Positions 14,262 to 22,648 of a DNA stretch of 23,588 nucleotides are shown piece by piece. Each line of letters begins with the position of its first letter. Positions within the stretch are counted from its first letter, which is position 1. Location of the stretch: assembly GCA_964444805.1 (NCBI GenBank), contig CAYUIK010000083.1, positions 1 to 23,588 of the forward strand. The letters are read 5' to 3'. Position numbers and translations under genes: made by a program. The notes below the pieces were generated by a model. The model searched no databases. It worked only from the letters and a program-made list of their open reading frames with translations, and was not told the origin of the DNA. The DNA comes from RECG01 sp964444805. Lineage in GTDB: Bacteria; Bacillota_I; Bacilli_A; Acholeplasmatales; Acholeplasmataceae.

Positions 14262-14565
14262 TGGCTTTTCAAACTTAAGGACGCCCGCTCTGACCGTTTT
14301 GTAAAAACTGATCTCAACATTATGTTTTTCCGCTTCAAAGGTTGTCGCACATAGGCCATAGGCTTTCGATAGTTCGGATGTCACCTTCAAAAAACTGTCT
14401 TTTATTTCTTTTGACAGCCCTAAAACAAAGTCAATGGTTTCCATAATGACTTTAAGTTTCTCTGAGTTCCTACCCTTGAAGTAAAGTGCGTAGTCTTGTT
14501 TATGGAGCTACTCTCGTATGACATCAAGTTTTTCCAGCATGACTTGAACGGCCAAACCTGTATCG
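14262..14565 (-). pseudogene. Unrecognised broken reading frame fused to the maf copy
   Basis: One minus-strand frame continues from the truncated maf copy into unrelated coding-like sequence: LAVQVMLEKLDVIRE, a TAG stop at 14508-14510, then YALYFKGRNSEKLKVIMETI, and on through KEIKDSFLKVTSELSKAYG until it meets the SUMF1 relic near 14260. Its amino-acid make-up looks like real protein, but it has no start of its own and a premature stop. No family is recognised. It appears to be the C-terminal part of a lost gene joined by rearrangement. Confidence 0.5.
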
Positions 14566-14802
14566 ACACCAGTATAGACGACATGACTTTTCCCGAAAAT
14601 CAGTTTGAGCATGCGGTAGGCATCCTCTTCATCGACGGCCTGTTCTCCGGGATCGAGCGTTTCCGAAAAGGTTTCACCGATGTGACCTGGCACGATCTTG
14701 AAATCGATACCGGCATCTTTGAGCAATTTCGCTCGTCGTGTTGACTTGCTCGCTAAAATGATCATAAGGATACCCCCTTGGAAATGCATTGTATCACAGG
14801 CA
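14566..14802 (-). pseudogene. Truncated duplicate of maf with internal deletion
   Basis: A second copy of the maf 5' half with its promoter and AAGGGGG ribosome site. From ATG 14765 it reads MIILASKSTRRAKLLKDAGI, continues to DPGEQA, then jumps directly to VDEEDAYRMLKLIFGKSHVV. Thirty-seven codons (111 nt) including the catalytic GADTIV segment are missing, in frame, between short similar sequences (TCGACGG and TCGATGG in the intact gene). After YTGV it leaves maf for the unrelated frame. SPRR has become STRR. It cannot encode an active enzyme. Confidence 0.92.
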
Positions 14803-15020
14803 ACCGTGCATATTGTTCTAAAAAACATATCGGCATTATGAGGACACGGCAGTTAATGGCGCCACAAGATCGAACACTTTTCGAACGCATCATAAATGGA
14901 GTCGTAAGAAACGTAAGCCGAACCCACATTGACCTGTGCCATGAATTTGCACACACGAACTTCGCGTCTTGATATCGACTTTATATTTTGCACATTATTA
15001 TTTCTTTTAACGTATTTTTG
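14803..15020. other. Region between the maf relic and abiEi, no clear gene
   Basis: A minus-strand frame ending with TAA at 14853-14855 (containing FMAQVNVGSAYVSYDSIYDA) looks coding-like but is short and lacks a start site; it could be another gene remnant. The right end, from about 14975, is very AT-rich and serves as the abiE promoter region. Confidence 0.35.
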
Positions 15021-15029
15021 TGTTATTAT
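15021..15029 (+). promoter_or_regulatory. Probable abiE promoter
   Basis: TGTTATTAT (extended -10 form, TATTAT at 15024-15029) in an AT-rich stretch. An ATTATTATT string occurs about 30 nt upstream and again here, which could be part of the AbiEi autorepressor site. GGTGG precedes the ATG at 15051. Confidence 0.45.
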
Positions 15030-15050
15030 TAAAGCAAAGGTGGTGGTAAG

Positions 15051-15809
15051 ATGAACGGATATAAGGATTTATCCAAACAAGTTGTCTTTTCCTTCGAGGA
15101 CGCTCTTCAGATCTTTGAACACAAATCAACCACGTATTCGTCACTTGCGACTTTAAGGCGAAAGGGACTTTTGAAGAAGATCCGAAACAACCTATATTCC
15201 TGTGTCAACCCAGTCACCGGCACAACATTCGCAAACAAATATCAGATCGGATCAAACATCAACGACAACTGTCACATCAGTCATACAAGTGCTTTGGAAT
15301 ACTATGGCTATCAAAGCCAAGTGAGGAATATTCTATATGTCGCTTCAAAAAAGCGATTCAATGCGTTCGAGTTTGAAGGTGTCACATACAAGTATGTCCC
15401 TTCACATACTCCTGAGGGTGTCATTGAACCTCCCTATACGTATAAAATCAAAATTACCGACATCGAGAAAACGATGATTGATACCCTCCATTCAATCGAT
15501 TCGTTAATCAATCTTGACGAGTTAGTGCATAGTTTTCGTCTCATACCCTCTGTCAACCAGGAAAAATTACTCCATTATCTGAGCCGACATGATATACAGG
15601 CCCTCTATCAGAGAACAGCATATATCCTGTCTCTGATGAAAGATGACATGGGTCTGGACCATTCCTTTTTCAAAAACGTCCGATCAAAGATCGGCAAGGG
15701 TGTTGCCTACTTGGATGCGGATGCGAAGTCCGATGGCGTATTCATCAATGAATACAATCTCATTGTCCCAAAATGGATACACGAAAGGAGCCAAGAGCAT
15801 GCATTATGA
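15051..15809 (+). CDS. abiEi: AbiEi-like antitoxin/transcriptional repressor
   Basis: A 252-residue AbiEi-type protein, the antitoxin of the type IV AbiE phage-defence toxin-antitoxin system. The N-terminal part is a winged-helix region (SSLATLRRKGLLKKIRNNLY at 30-49), followed by the family's conserved block HISHTSALEYYGYQSQVRN and the C-terminal antitoxin domain with KITDIEKTMIDTLHSIDSL. In characterised systems AbiEi represses its own promoter and counters the toxin without stable binding. The gene is visibly AT-richer than maf and the surface-protein genes, suggesting acquisition. It overlaps the toxin gene by 11 nt. Confidence 0.88.
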   Translation: MNGYKDLSKQVVFSFEDALQIFEHKSTTYSSLATLRRKGLLKKIRNNLYSCVNPVTGTTFANKYQIGSNINDNCHISHTSALEYYGYQSQVRNILYVASKKRFNAFEFEGVTYKYVPSHTPEGVIEPPYTYKIKITDIEKTMIDTLHSIDSLINLDELVHSFRLIPSVNQEKLLHYLSRHDIQALYQRTAYILSLMKDDMGLDHSFFKNVRSKIGKGVAYLDADAKSDGVFINEYNLIVPKWIHERSQEHAL

Positions 15810-16749
15810 TATCAAAATATTATCGGATATGGCAATGAGACTTGGGGTTGTCAGAAATACACTGGAAAAAGTAATTCGGTTAGTGGAAATTCTAAAATTC
15901 ATCAATTCTCATGACTATCTGAAAAGTAGATTGGCATTAAAGGGAGGCACGGCAATCAATCTATTCTATGATGAACTGCCTCGGTTGTCGGTTGATCTCG
16001 ACCTGGATTATGCGATTAATGACGAAAAAGACGCCATGTTAAAAAATCGAGAAGAGATCAAATCCGTATTGAAATCTTATTTCATACGTGAAGGGTATTC
16101 TCTAAACAAAAATTCAAGATTTTCGTATAGTTTGGATGCTTTTGTCATTTCCTATGCGCCAAGTGGCGGCGGTTCGGACAACATCAAAGTTGAAATCAAT
16201 TACTCCATGAGAGGTCACATTTTGGAATTTGAAACACGACAACTCGTTTTACCCATTATTGATGATTCTTTTTCTTTTCTAACTGTTTCCAAAATCGAAA
16301 TATATGCCGGAAAAATAACTGCGTTATTGTCTCGCGGACAGATCAGAGACCTCTATGATACATATCAGATGATTCACCAAGGTCACCTGAACAAACACGA
16401 AATCATGGTGTTGAAAGACGTCGTCATCTTCTATCGATACATTCAAAATGATTCATTGGCTTATGACTCGTCATTTGCCGATAAATATACCAAACGAGCT
16501 TACTTGAGAGATCTGTTGCCTGTTCTCCGGAAAAAGGATTCATTCGATTTGGAAAAGGCGAAGGACGTTGTTTCAGTCTTTATCACTCAATTGATGGACT
16601 ACGATGAAAAACATCTCAGTTTCATACAATCCATCAAAGACAAGGATCCAAAGTTTGAATTGTTGTTTGAAGACAATCAGATGATTCTAAGTGCCCGTCT
16701 TCATCCGATGGTGCTTTGGAAATTAATCAAGAACAAACGTAATACCTGA
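15799..16749 (+). CDS. abiEii: AbiEii-type nucleotidyltransferase toxin
   Basis: A 316-residue nucleotidyltransferase-like toxin (AbiEii/AbiGii, MenT group). The NTase motif I is KGGTAINLF (48-56), followed by the acidic LSVDLDLDY (63-71), and the typical downstream motif GKITALLSRGQIRDLYD at 171-187. Related toxins modify tRNA acceptor ends or bind GTP and halt growth during phage infection. The frame is open from 15643, but the ATG at 15799 has AAAGGAG 8 nt upstream and starts where the family does. All visible catalytic residues are intact. It ends 14 nt before a strong terminator. Confidence 0.9.
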   Translation: MHYDIKILSDMAMRLGVVRNTLEKVIRLVEILKFINSHDYLKSRLALKGGTAINLFYDELPRLSVDLDLDYAINDEKDAMLKNREEIKSVLKSYFIREGYSLNKNSRFSYSLDAFVISYAPSGGGSDNIKVEINYSMRGHILEFETRQLVLPIIDDSFSFLTVSKIEIYAGKITALLSRGQIRDLYDTYQMIHQGHLNKHEIMVLKDVVIFYRYIQNDSLAYDSSFADKYTKRAYLRDLLPVLRKKDSFDLEKAKDVVSVFITQLMDYDEKHLSFIQSIKDKDPKFELLFEDNQMILSARLHPMVLWKLIKNKRNT

Positions 16750-16760
16750 ACTTAACTTCA

Positions 16761-16806
16761 AAAAACGATTGTCCAAAACATGTGTGTTCGGACAATCGTT
16801 TTTTTT
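16761..16806. terminator. Bidirectional terminator between abiEii and the surface-protein operon
   Basis: AACGATTGTCC (16764-16774) pairs with GGACAATCGTT (16790-16800), with T8 after it on the plus strand and TTTTTTG after it on the minus strand. It serves both converging transcripts. Confidence 0.92.
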
Positions 16807-16850
16807 GGGGTTCTATGACCACTTGAGGGCATAAACCTGATGCTTACATG

Positions 16851-18638
16851 CTATTCATCCACGATTACCGGCACGGATCTTGCCATGCGGAAGCCGTAAA
16901 AATAATAGGCTTGATACGTATATCCCATCGTTTCGAGTCCCACACGAAGATGAGCGGAATCAAAGGATCCGAAGCATCCGCCTCGGACGATTCGTTTCCC
17001 TCCGATCTCATCGGGGTGCCACTCGAAGAGCCACTCCATGATGTTTCCGCTCATGTCGTAGAGACCGAGGTCGTTGGCCTTTTTCATCCCGACGGGGTGC
17101 GTGGTCGAAATAACCCCATGGTCATCGCTGAACTGATACCAGGCGACCTCGTCTGAAGCATCGTGGTCGTCATACAGGCCGTAAGCTCCGCTGGCATAAC
17201 TTCCCGGTGTCCAGTGACGTCCGCCCAAGGGAATCGATCCCTCGCCTGCTTCGTTTCTCCACCTGGCTGCCATTTCCCATTCTCTCGATGTCGGCAGACG
17301 GTATCCGTTGTGATCGGTCTGGACTGCGGCATCCCAAAGGTCTTTCTGATCGTCGCTTGAATTTCTTAGAATCGTACCGTCTTCCGCCCGATAAACCGGG
17401 TCGAGTTCCATCATTTCCGAATAGGCGTTGAGCCAGACGATGACATCCGCCCAGGCGACCGAACCGACGGGTTCCAAGCTTTCCTGTTCATCCGGTTCTT
17501 CACCGTAAGCGCCATGTGAACCGATCCGTCCGGGATTCTTGAAGACATACCCGTTTTCTTCGGCCCATGTGTAAACCGCATACCACAGGCCGTATGTCGT
17601 CTCCGTCGCGGCGATCAGGTACCCACCGTTCAATTCGGCCGTTCCCTGATCGTCCGTACCGATCGGAAAGGTATAGCTCATATCCGCTTCACCGACGGAT
17701 ACCATGGGAACGCCGAATACCCATTTCGCATAGAGTGTCGCGTCCATGGCGGGTAGTGATTCGACTCGTGTCGAAAATGTATTCTCCAAATACCAACCGT
17801 CGAAGTAATAACCGCCGGCATGCACGGGAACGAACGCGTCCAGTGAACTTCCATAGGTTAATTGTACGGGATCGATTGTCGATCCGTCATACGTCTCGAA
17901 AGATAGCTGATAATCGTTGATCGTCCATTTCGCGTACAACGTCAAGGCGGAAACGGCTTTCGAGCGCTCGAACGACCATTTCTCGTCATAGGTGACTCCT
18001 TCAGTGAAACTGACGTACCAGCCTTCAAGCGTATGTCCTTCCTTCGACACTTCGGGAAGCGAAAGGTGTTCTTCGAATGGGACATATTCGATGTCGACTT
18101 CGTTTCCGCCGTTCGCTTCGAAGGAGATCGGGACGAGCCATCGGGCTTCAAGACGGACATCTCTTGCCGGCATCCGTTCGAATGCGAAGGCTTCGTTTCG
18201 CGCTTCGCCTTCGTACCAGCCGCCGAAGACCAAGCCTTCTCTTTCCGGTTTATTCGGTTCGTCGATCACCGCATCGAAGTCATAGGTTTCCGGCATCACG
18301 CTCGCGTGATATCCGACATCATAGGTGATCGTATAACGGTTGATGCTCCATTTCGCATAGAGCGTGATGTCGTCTTTCACGACCGTGTGTTCCAAAAAAA
18401 GCTCGGCCTCATCCTTCGGACCCGTGTGCCACCCCAAAAACGTATGGCCTTCCTTTATGGGATCCGGAGGTAGTTCGGTGGTTTCGCCTATTTTCAGTTC
18501 GAAGGACTCGACTGTACTACCTCCCGTCGAATCGAAGGTGATCGCTACTGTTTTGTTTCCACCGAACAGGAGAACAGAGAGAACGAGGATCAGGATAATC
18601 CCGACGCTCAAGATGATGATCAGATATTTTTTCGACAT
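16851..18638 (-). CDS. Membrane-anchored InlB-repeat protein with SUMF1-type domain
   Basis: A 595-residue surface protein. An uncleaved N-terminal membrane helix (5-25, no lipobox Cys) is followed by four InlB-type (Listeria-Bacteroides) repeats at about 30-97, 98-167, 168-238 and 239-306, each ending in [LE]xA[KR]W after a GW[YH] motif. Residues about 315-590 form a SUMF1/FGE-fold domain: ETTYGLW, WADVIVWLNAYS, YRLPTSREWEMAAR (446-458), LYDMSGNIMEWLFEW (526-540), RGGCF (552-556) and YGFRMAR. Only one cysteine (C555) sits near the active-site region; formylglycine-generating enzymes need a pair. Substrate-binding or lectin-like function is more likely than catalysis. Last gene of a three-gene operon; its 3' end is duplicated at 14171-14257. 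Confidence 0.9.
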   Translation of the reverse strand: MSKKYLIIILSVGIILILVLSVLLFGGNKTVAITFDSTGGSTVESFELKIGETTELPPDPIKEGHTFLGWHTGPKDEAELFLEHTVVKDDITLYAKWSINRYTITYDVGYHASVMPETYDFDAVIDEPNKPEREGLVFGGWYEGEARNEAFAFERMPARDVRLEARWLVPISFEANGGNEVDIEYVPFEEHLSLPEVSKEGHTLEGWYVSFTEGVTYDEKWSFERSKAVSALTLYAKWTINDYQLSFETYDGSTIDPVQLTYGSSLDAFVPVHAGGYYFDGWYLENTFSTRVESLPAMDATLYAKWVFGVPMVSVGEADMSYTFPIGTDDQGTAELNGGYLIAATETTYGLWYAVYTWAEENGYVFKNPGRIGSHGAYGEEPDEQESLEPVGSVAWADVIVWLNAYSEMMELDPVYRAEDGTILRNSSDDQKDLWDAAVQTDHNGYRLPTSREWEMAARWRNEAGEGSIPLGGRHWTPGSYASGAYGLYDDHDASDEVAWYQFSDDHGVISTTHPVGMKKANDLGLYDMSGNIMEWLFEWHPDEIGGKRIVRGGCFGSFDSAHLRVGLETMGYTYQAYYFYGFRMARSVPVIVDE

Positions 18639-18669
18639 ACGACAACTCCTTTATTGTTTTTTGTCGCTC

Positions 18670-20430
18670 TCACTCGATGACGAGCTTTAACATCCAATAA
18701 GCGTATACGGTAACGTGCTCGTCCGGAACGGTCTCGATCCGTGTTTCCCACGTCGGTTCGAGATACCACCCTTGGAACGTGTATGCTTCGCGTTCAACCG
18801 AAGGGAGAATACTCCCGTAGAGCATCGCCTCCTGATAGGGATCCGGTCCGTAGTTCAGATCGAAGGTCACCACATAAGCGTTGATCTGCCATTTGGCGTA
18901 AAGCGTCCGGTTCGGTTCCGGCATGGTCGTGAAAACGAACGGGAGCGAAAGCGCCTCATCTGAAAACCAGCCCTCGAACGTATAGCCCTCTTTTATGGGC
19001 TTTTCGGGTTCCGAAATCGGTTCTCCGGCCTTGAGCGTAATCGGTGAAACGGTTGTGCCTCCGTTGGTTTCGAAGGTGAGGGAGTTGTGCCAAAGGGCAT
19101 AGATCGTGAGGTCTCTTGCCGGCATGTAATCGAGATCGAACGGCTCCTCGAACGTATCGTCGGTGAACCAATCGATGAAAACATATCCATCGCGCTCAAG
19201 TTCGCCATGTTCGATCCCTCCCCCATAGTTAAGGTGAAGGATAATCGGTGCACGGTAGTCACCCATATCGTATGTGAGCGTATAGTCGATCGGTGTCCAA
19301 AGGGCATGAAGAACGACATCAAAAGCGGGCATCCGGTCGAAAGCATAGGCGGCATACCAACTGTGTTCCTCATGCCAGTAGAGAAACTCAAATCCGATTT
19401 TTGTCGGATTTTCAGGCGGAGTCACGACCGTGTCGTAGACCTGAGAAATCGTATCGACCGGTGTTCCGTTATACTTTCGAAACTCGATGTCGTACGTATT
19501 GATTTCCCAGACGGCATAAAGCGTATGATCTTGCGCGATTCCAACCGATGAATCTCCGGCAAGACAGGTTGTCCCTTCCGGTTCATCGGACCATCCGAAA
19601 AACGTATGTCCCGTTTTCGTCGGAACCGGCAAGTCGCCATAGGGTTGGTCATAGGTGACCGTCCGGGAATCGAAGGCGTCGCCTTCATGCCCCTGTCCGT
19701 CGAAGTCGACCCGGTAGGTATTGCCCTGCCATTTGGCGTAAAGTGTCATCTCTTGCTGGACATCGAGCGTCGTGAAAAGCCATTTTTCATCGTATGTTTC
19801 GCCCTCATCGAGACTCGTATACCATCCCAGAAACGTATGTCCCGTTTTCGTTGTCACGGGGATTCTCAACAGGGACCCGGGTATGACGACCTGCTGTTCG
19901 ACCGGTGTTCCGCCGTTGGTATCGAAGGATACCGGGATGCCCCACTTGGCATAGAGCGTAAGATCATGAGCAGGCATCACGGAAAAAGCGTAGGGAACGC
20001 TCGAATCCGGATCCTCGTACCATCCCAAAAAGACATGATTGGACCTGATCGGGTCTTCAGGTACGACAACATCGGCTCCGTAATCGTAGGTGACGGAAGA
20101 AACAGGACTTCCGCTCCTGCAGTTGAAATCGATCCCGTAACGATTGATCGTCCATCGGGCATAAACGGTCATATCCGTCTCGACCATGGTATTTTCCACG
20201 AGTCGTTCGCCTGAGCCGTTCTCTTCAAGATGCCAGCCGGAAAACGTATATCCCTCCCTTTCCGGATTTTCCGGAAAACGGATCTGTTCACCTCGTTCGA
20301 GGATCACATCCGTGACATCGCTTCCTCCATTCGAATCAAAGACTACGGTGAAGCTTTTCGAACAGCCCCCGAGCGAAAAAACCGTCGCAAGCAGGACAAT
20401 CGATAAAAGGCTACGTTGAAACAAGGTCAT
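18670..20430 (-). CDS. Lipoprotein made of eight InlB-type repeats
   Basis: A 586-residue predicted lipoprotein. The signal peptide ends FSLGGC with Cys23, and the rest is a chain of eight InlB-type beta-grasp repeats of 60-75 residues, each closing with YA[KRLVY]W or similar (about 93, 163, 234, 308, 378, 447, 514 and 579). No other domain follows. Start: ATG at 20430 has GGAAGGAG about 10 nt upstream and begins right at the signal peptide; an earlier ATG at 20463 overlaps the stop of the preceding gene but would place the ribosome site inside the coding frame. It lies 31 nt before the next paralogue. It probably forms an extended stalk on the outer membrane face. Confidence 0.88.
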   Translation of the reverse strand: MTLFQRSLLSIVLLATVFSLGGCSKSFTVVFDSNGGSDVTDVILERGEQIRFPENPEREGYTFSGWHLEENGSGERLVENTMVETDMTVYARWTINRYGIDFNCRSGSPVSSVTYDYGADVVVPEDPIRSNHVFLGWYEDPDSSVPYAFSVMPAHDLTLYAKWGIPVSFDTNGGTPVEQQVVIPGSLLRIPVTTKTGHTFLGWYTSLDEGETYDEKWLFTTLDVQQEMTLYAKWQGNTYRVDFDGQGHEGDAFDSRTVTYDQPYGDLPVPTKTGHTFFGWSDEPEGTTCLAGDSSVGIAQDHTLYAVWEINTYDIEFRKYNGTPVDTISQVYDTVVTPPENPTKIGFEFLYWHEEHSWYAAYAFDRMPAFDVVLHALWTPIDYTLTYDMGDYRAPIILHLNYGGGIEHGELERDGYVFIDWFTDDTFEEPFDLDYMPARDLTIYALWHNSLTFETNGGTTVSPITLKAGEPISEPEKPIKEGYTFEGWFSDEALSLPFVFTTMPEPNRTLYAKWQINAYVVTFDLNYGPDPYQEAMLYGSILPSVEREAYTFQGWYLEPTWETRIETVPDEHVTVYAYWMLKLVIE

Positions 20431-20459
20431 GTCAAGACACTCCTTCCTATGGGTCACAC

Positions 20460-22583
20460 TCATGGATTTCTGGTTAGACGGAATCCGTAAAACGCATTCT
20501 GAGCAAAGAGATCCGCCGTCGTATTCGAACCGATGATCAGATCATCGGAAAACACGTTCGCCGCTCCGCCATAGATCGGTCGAAACGGATTTCCGGTATA
20601 CATGGTCCATTCCCAGACGTTTCCGGCCATATCGTAGAGACCGAGCTGATTCGGTACTTTCAATCCCACGAGATGGGTTTCCACGCCGGAGTTCAGACCA
20701 TGCCAGGAGAAACGATCGGTTTCCTGCTGGTTCGTATGCGGAGCGTCCGAACCGCTGAGACGGTCACCGGACGTCCAGTGTCTGCCCCCGACGAACACGG
20801 TCGAATCCGATTCTTCATTCCGCCATCTCGCCGCCATCTCCCATTCCTCTTGCGTCGGCAGACGATAGCCGTTCTTTTCCGTCTGTGTGGCGGAGCTGAT
20901 GTTACCCAGATGATCGAAACCGGAATCACGAAGGACCTGGTCACCGTTTCGATAGACGGGATCGAGTCCGCTCATTTCCGACAAGGCATTGGTCCAGACG
21001 AGGACGTCATGCCACCGGATATGCGTGACGGGCTGTGTCTTTCCCTCTTCCGTCGGTAAGGCGCCGTCTGTGCCGTGAGATCCTTCTCTTCCTTCGTTTC
21101 CGAATTGATACCCGTTTTGGACCGCCCACGTCATGACCAGGTGCCACAGTTCATAGGTCGTTTCGGTCGTCGCCATGAGGTACCCGCCTAGGACATCGGC
21201 ACGGCCATTGTTTCCGCTACCGAGCGGTATTTCATAGGTCGTTCCTTCCAAGCCGACTTCGACCATCTCAATGGCATGCCACTTAGCATGAACAACGATC
21301 TCATGGTCGGGTACCGTATCGACCTTCGTGTCTTCCAAATACCAACCCAAGAAGATGTCTCCCGGTTTTGCCGTGACGAACCCCTCGATATTCGAACCAT
21401 AATCGAGCGTCACCGGATCAAGCAAAGTGCCACCGTTGCTGTCGAACGTCACCTGGTGGGCGTTGATTGTCCACTTGGCGTGAAGGATCACGTTCGAATC
21501 GGGCATCGTGTCGAACTCGAAAGGCTCTACGAATCCTTCGTCGGCATACCACCCGTCGAACGTATGTCCCGTTTTTACGGGTGATTCGGGTTCATCGACC
21601 GTGTTCCCGGCAAGCGTCGTGATCGGATCGACATGAGACCCGTCGTAAGTCTCGAACTCGATTCTGTTGTGCCATTGTGCGAAAAGATGGACATCGTGAC
21701 CCGGCATCCGGGAAAAGACATAGGGCACATCCGGACTCCCCTCTTCATACCAATGTGCGAAAATCGAACCCGGAAGTATCGGTTCTTCCGGCGCAACAAG
21801 ATCCGCATCGTAATAATCGGTCATCGGCTGTAGGTCGATTTCATGACCCGTATCGAACGTAATCGTATATTGATTCACGGTCCAGTTCGCATAAAGCGTC
21901 ATATGCTCTTGGACCACGTCCTGTGCGAACGACCACCGTGCATCCGCCATTTCTCCCTGATACAAACTCCGATACCAGCCTTCGAGCGTATGTCCGATCC
22001 GGTACACGTAGGGTATTCGGAGTTTCGTTTCCGGTTCGACATACTGATCCTCGACGTCGATGAAATAACCCGTGTCAAAGGCCACCCGATACCCCCATTT
22101 CGCATAAAGGGTGATGTCGTGTGCGGGCATCGTGGTCCTTACGAACGGAATCCGATAGGCTTCATCGGCATACCATCCGAGAAACACGAAACCGTCGCGA
22201 ACCGGTGTTTCCAACGGAAAAATATCGGTATCGAAAGCTCTGGTTACGGCATCAGCCGTTTCGCCTTCCGTATCAAAACGGATCGTATACGCGTTCGTGA
22301 TCCACTTGGCATGAAGCGTGACATCCCCATCGAGTGTCATACCTTCCTCGAACGCACTACCGAATGTTCCGGGATCGAAATACCACCCATCAAACGTATA
22401 TCCCTCTTTGGTAGGATCTTCGGGCAAAACTGGGTTATTTCGCTCGGTCATGACGTCGAACACCGGACTTCCTCCGTTCGTATCGAAAGTAATCTTAACG
22501 AATTCGGTTCGTGAACACCCTCCTAAAAAAAACAGGATCAAAAAAACAAAGAAAGTCACTTTGATACGTTGAGTCGAGGACAT
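20460..22583 (-). CDS. InlB-repeat lipoprotein with C-terminal SUMF1-type domain
   Basis: A 707-residue predicted lipoprotein, first gene of the operon. Signal peptide ends FFLGGC with Cys23. Six InlB-type repeats end near residues 94, 163, 234, 304, 371 and 435. A SUMF1/FGE-fold domain spans about 440-707: TETTYELW, WHDVLVWTNALS, YRLPTQEEWEMAAR (573-586), GLYDMAGNVWEWTMY (648-662) and FYGFRLTR at the end. In the place of the FGE active-site cysteines there is YGGAANVFSDD, with no cysteine at all, so formylglycine formation is excluded. The start at 22583 is chosen for GAGGGAG upstream; open-frame ATGs at 22601 and further have no ribosome site. Confidence 0.9.
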   Translation of the reverse strand: MSSTQRIKVTFFVFLILFFLGGCSRTEFVKITFDTNGGSPVFDVMTERNNPVLPEDPTKEGYTFDGWYFDPGTFGSAFEEGMTLDGDVTLHAKWITNAYTIRFDTEGETADAVTRAFDTDIFPLETPVRDGFVFLGWYADEAYRIPFVRTTMPAHDITLYAKWGYRVAFDTGYFIDVEDQYVEPETKLRIPYVYRIGHTLEGWYRSLYQGEMADARWSFAQDVVQEHMTLYANWTVNQYTITFDTGHEIDLQPMTDYYDADLVAPEEPILPGSIFAHWYEEGSPDVPYVFSRMPGHDVHLFAQWHNRIEFETYDGSHVDPITTLAGNTVDEPESPVKTGHTFDGWYADEGFVEPFEFDTMPDSNVILHAKWTINAHQVTFDSNGGTLLDPVTLDYGSNIEGFVTAKPGDIFLGWYLEDTKVDTVPDHEIVVHAKWHAIEMVEVGLEGTTYEIPLGSGNNGRADVLGGYLMATTETTYELWHLVMTWAVQNGYQFGNEGREGSHGTDGALPTEEGKTQPVTHIRWHDVLVWTNALSEMSGLDPVYRNGDQVLRDSGFDHLGNISSATQTEKNGYRLPTQEEWEMAARWRNEESDSTVFVGGRHWTSGDRLSGSDAPHTNQQETDRFSWHGLNSGVETHLVGLKVPNQLGLYDMAGNVWEWTMYTGNPFRPIYGGAANVFSDDLIIGSNTTADLFAQNAFYGFRLTRNP

Positions 22584-22599
22584 GGATTTACGCTCCCTC

Positions 22600-22628
22600 A
22601 TTTTATTTTCGTTGATCACGCATGTCAA
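22600..22628 (-). promoter_or_regulatory. Candidate promoter of the surface-protein operon
   Basis: Perfect TTGACA (22623-22628) and TAAAAT (22600-22605) with a 17-nt spacer on the minus strand. The predicted start, near 22594, would fall inside the GAGGGAG ribosome site, which is awkward. A second TATAAT at 22648-22653 without a good -35 could give a longer leader. Confidence 0.5.
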
Positions 22629-22648
22629 CGACATATACTTTATAATTA

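Larger units (their letters stand above)
14171..16929. repeat. Direct-repeat pair bracketing the AbiE segment (14171-14257 and 16843-16929)
   Basis: Two 87-bp direct repeats with 2 mismatches bound about 2.6 kb that contains the broken frame, the truncated maf copy and abiEi/abiEii. No transposase or integrase is present and no terminal inverted repeats are seen. The arrangement fits a tandem duplication followed by deletion, or insertion by homologous recombination. Confidence 0.7.

Noticed and set aside
14171..16929. Insertion sequence or integrative element carrying AbiE
   Set aside because: No transposase, integrase, terminal inverted repeat or tRNA-type attachment site was found; only direct repeats derived from a host gene are seen.
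21843..22514. Open frame of 223 codons antisense to the first surface-protein gene
   Set aside because: A mirror of biased codon usage in the repeat protein; similar frames occur antisense to all three paralogues and to dus (11730-12416).
16851..22583. Regular repetition considered as a CRISPR array or satellite
   Set aside because: The periodicity (about 200 nt) is in protein repeats with diverged DNA; no short identical repeats with equal spacers exist anywhere in the window.
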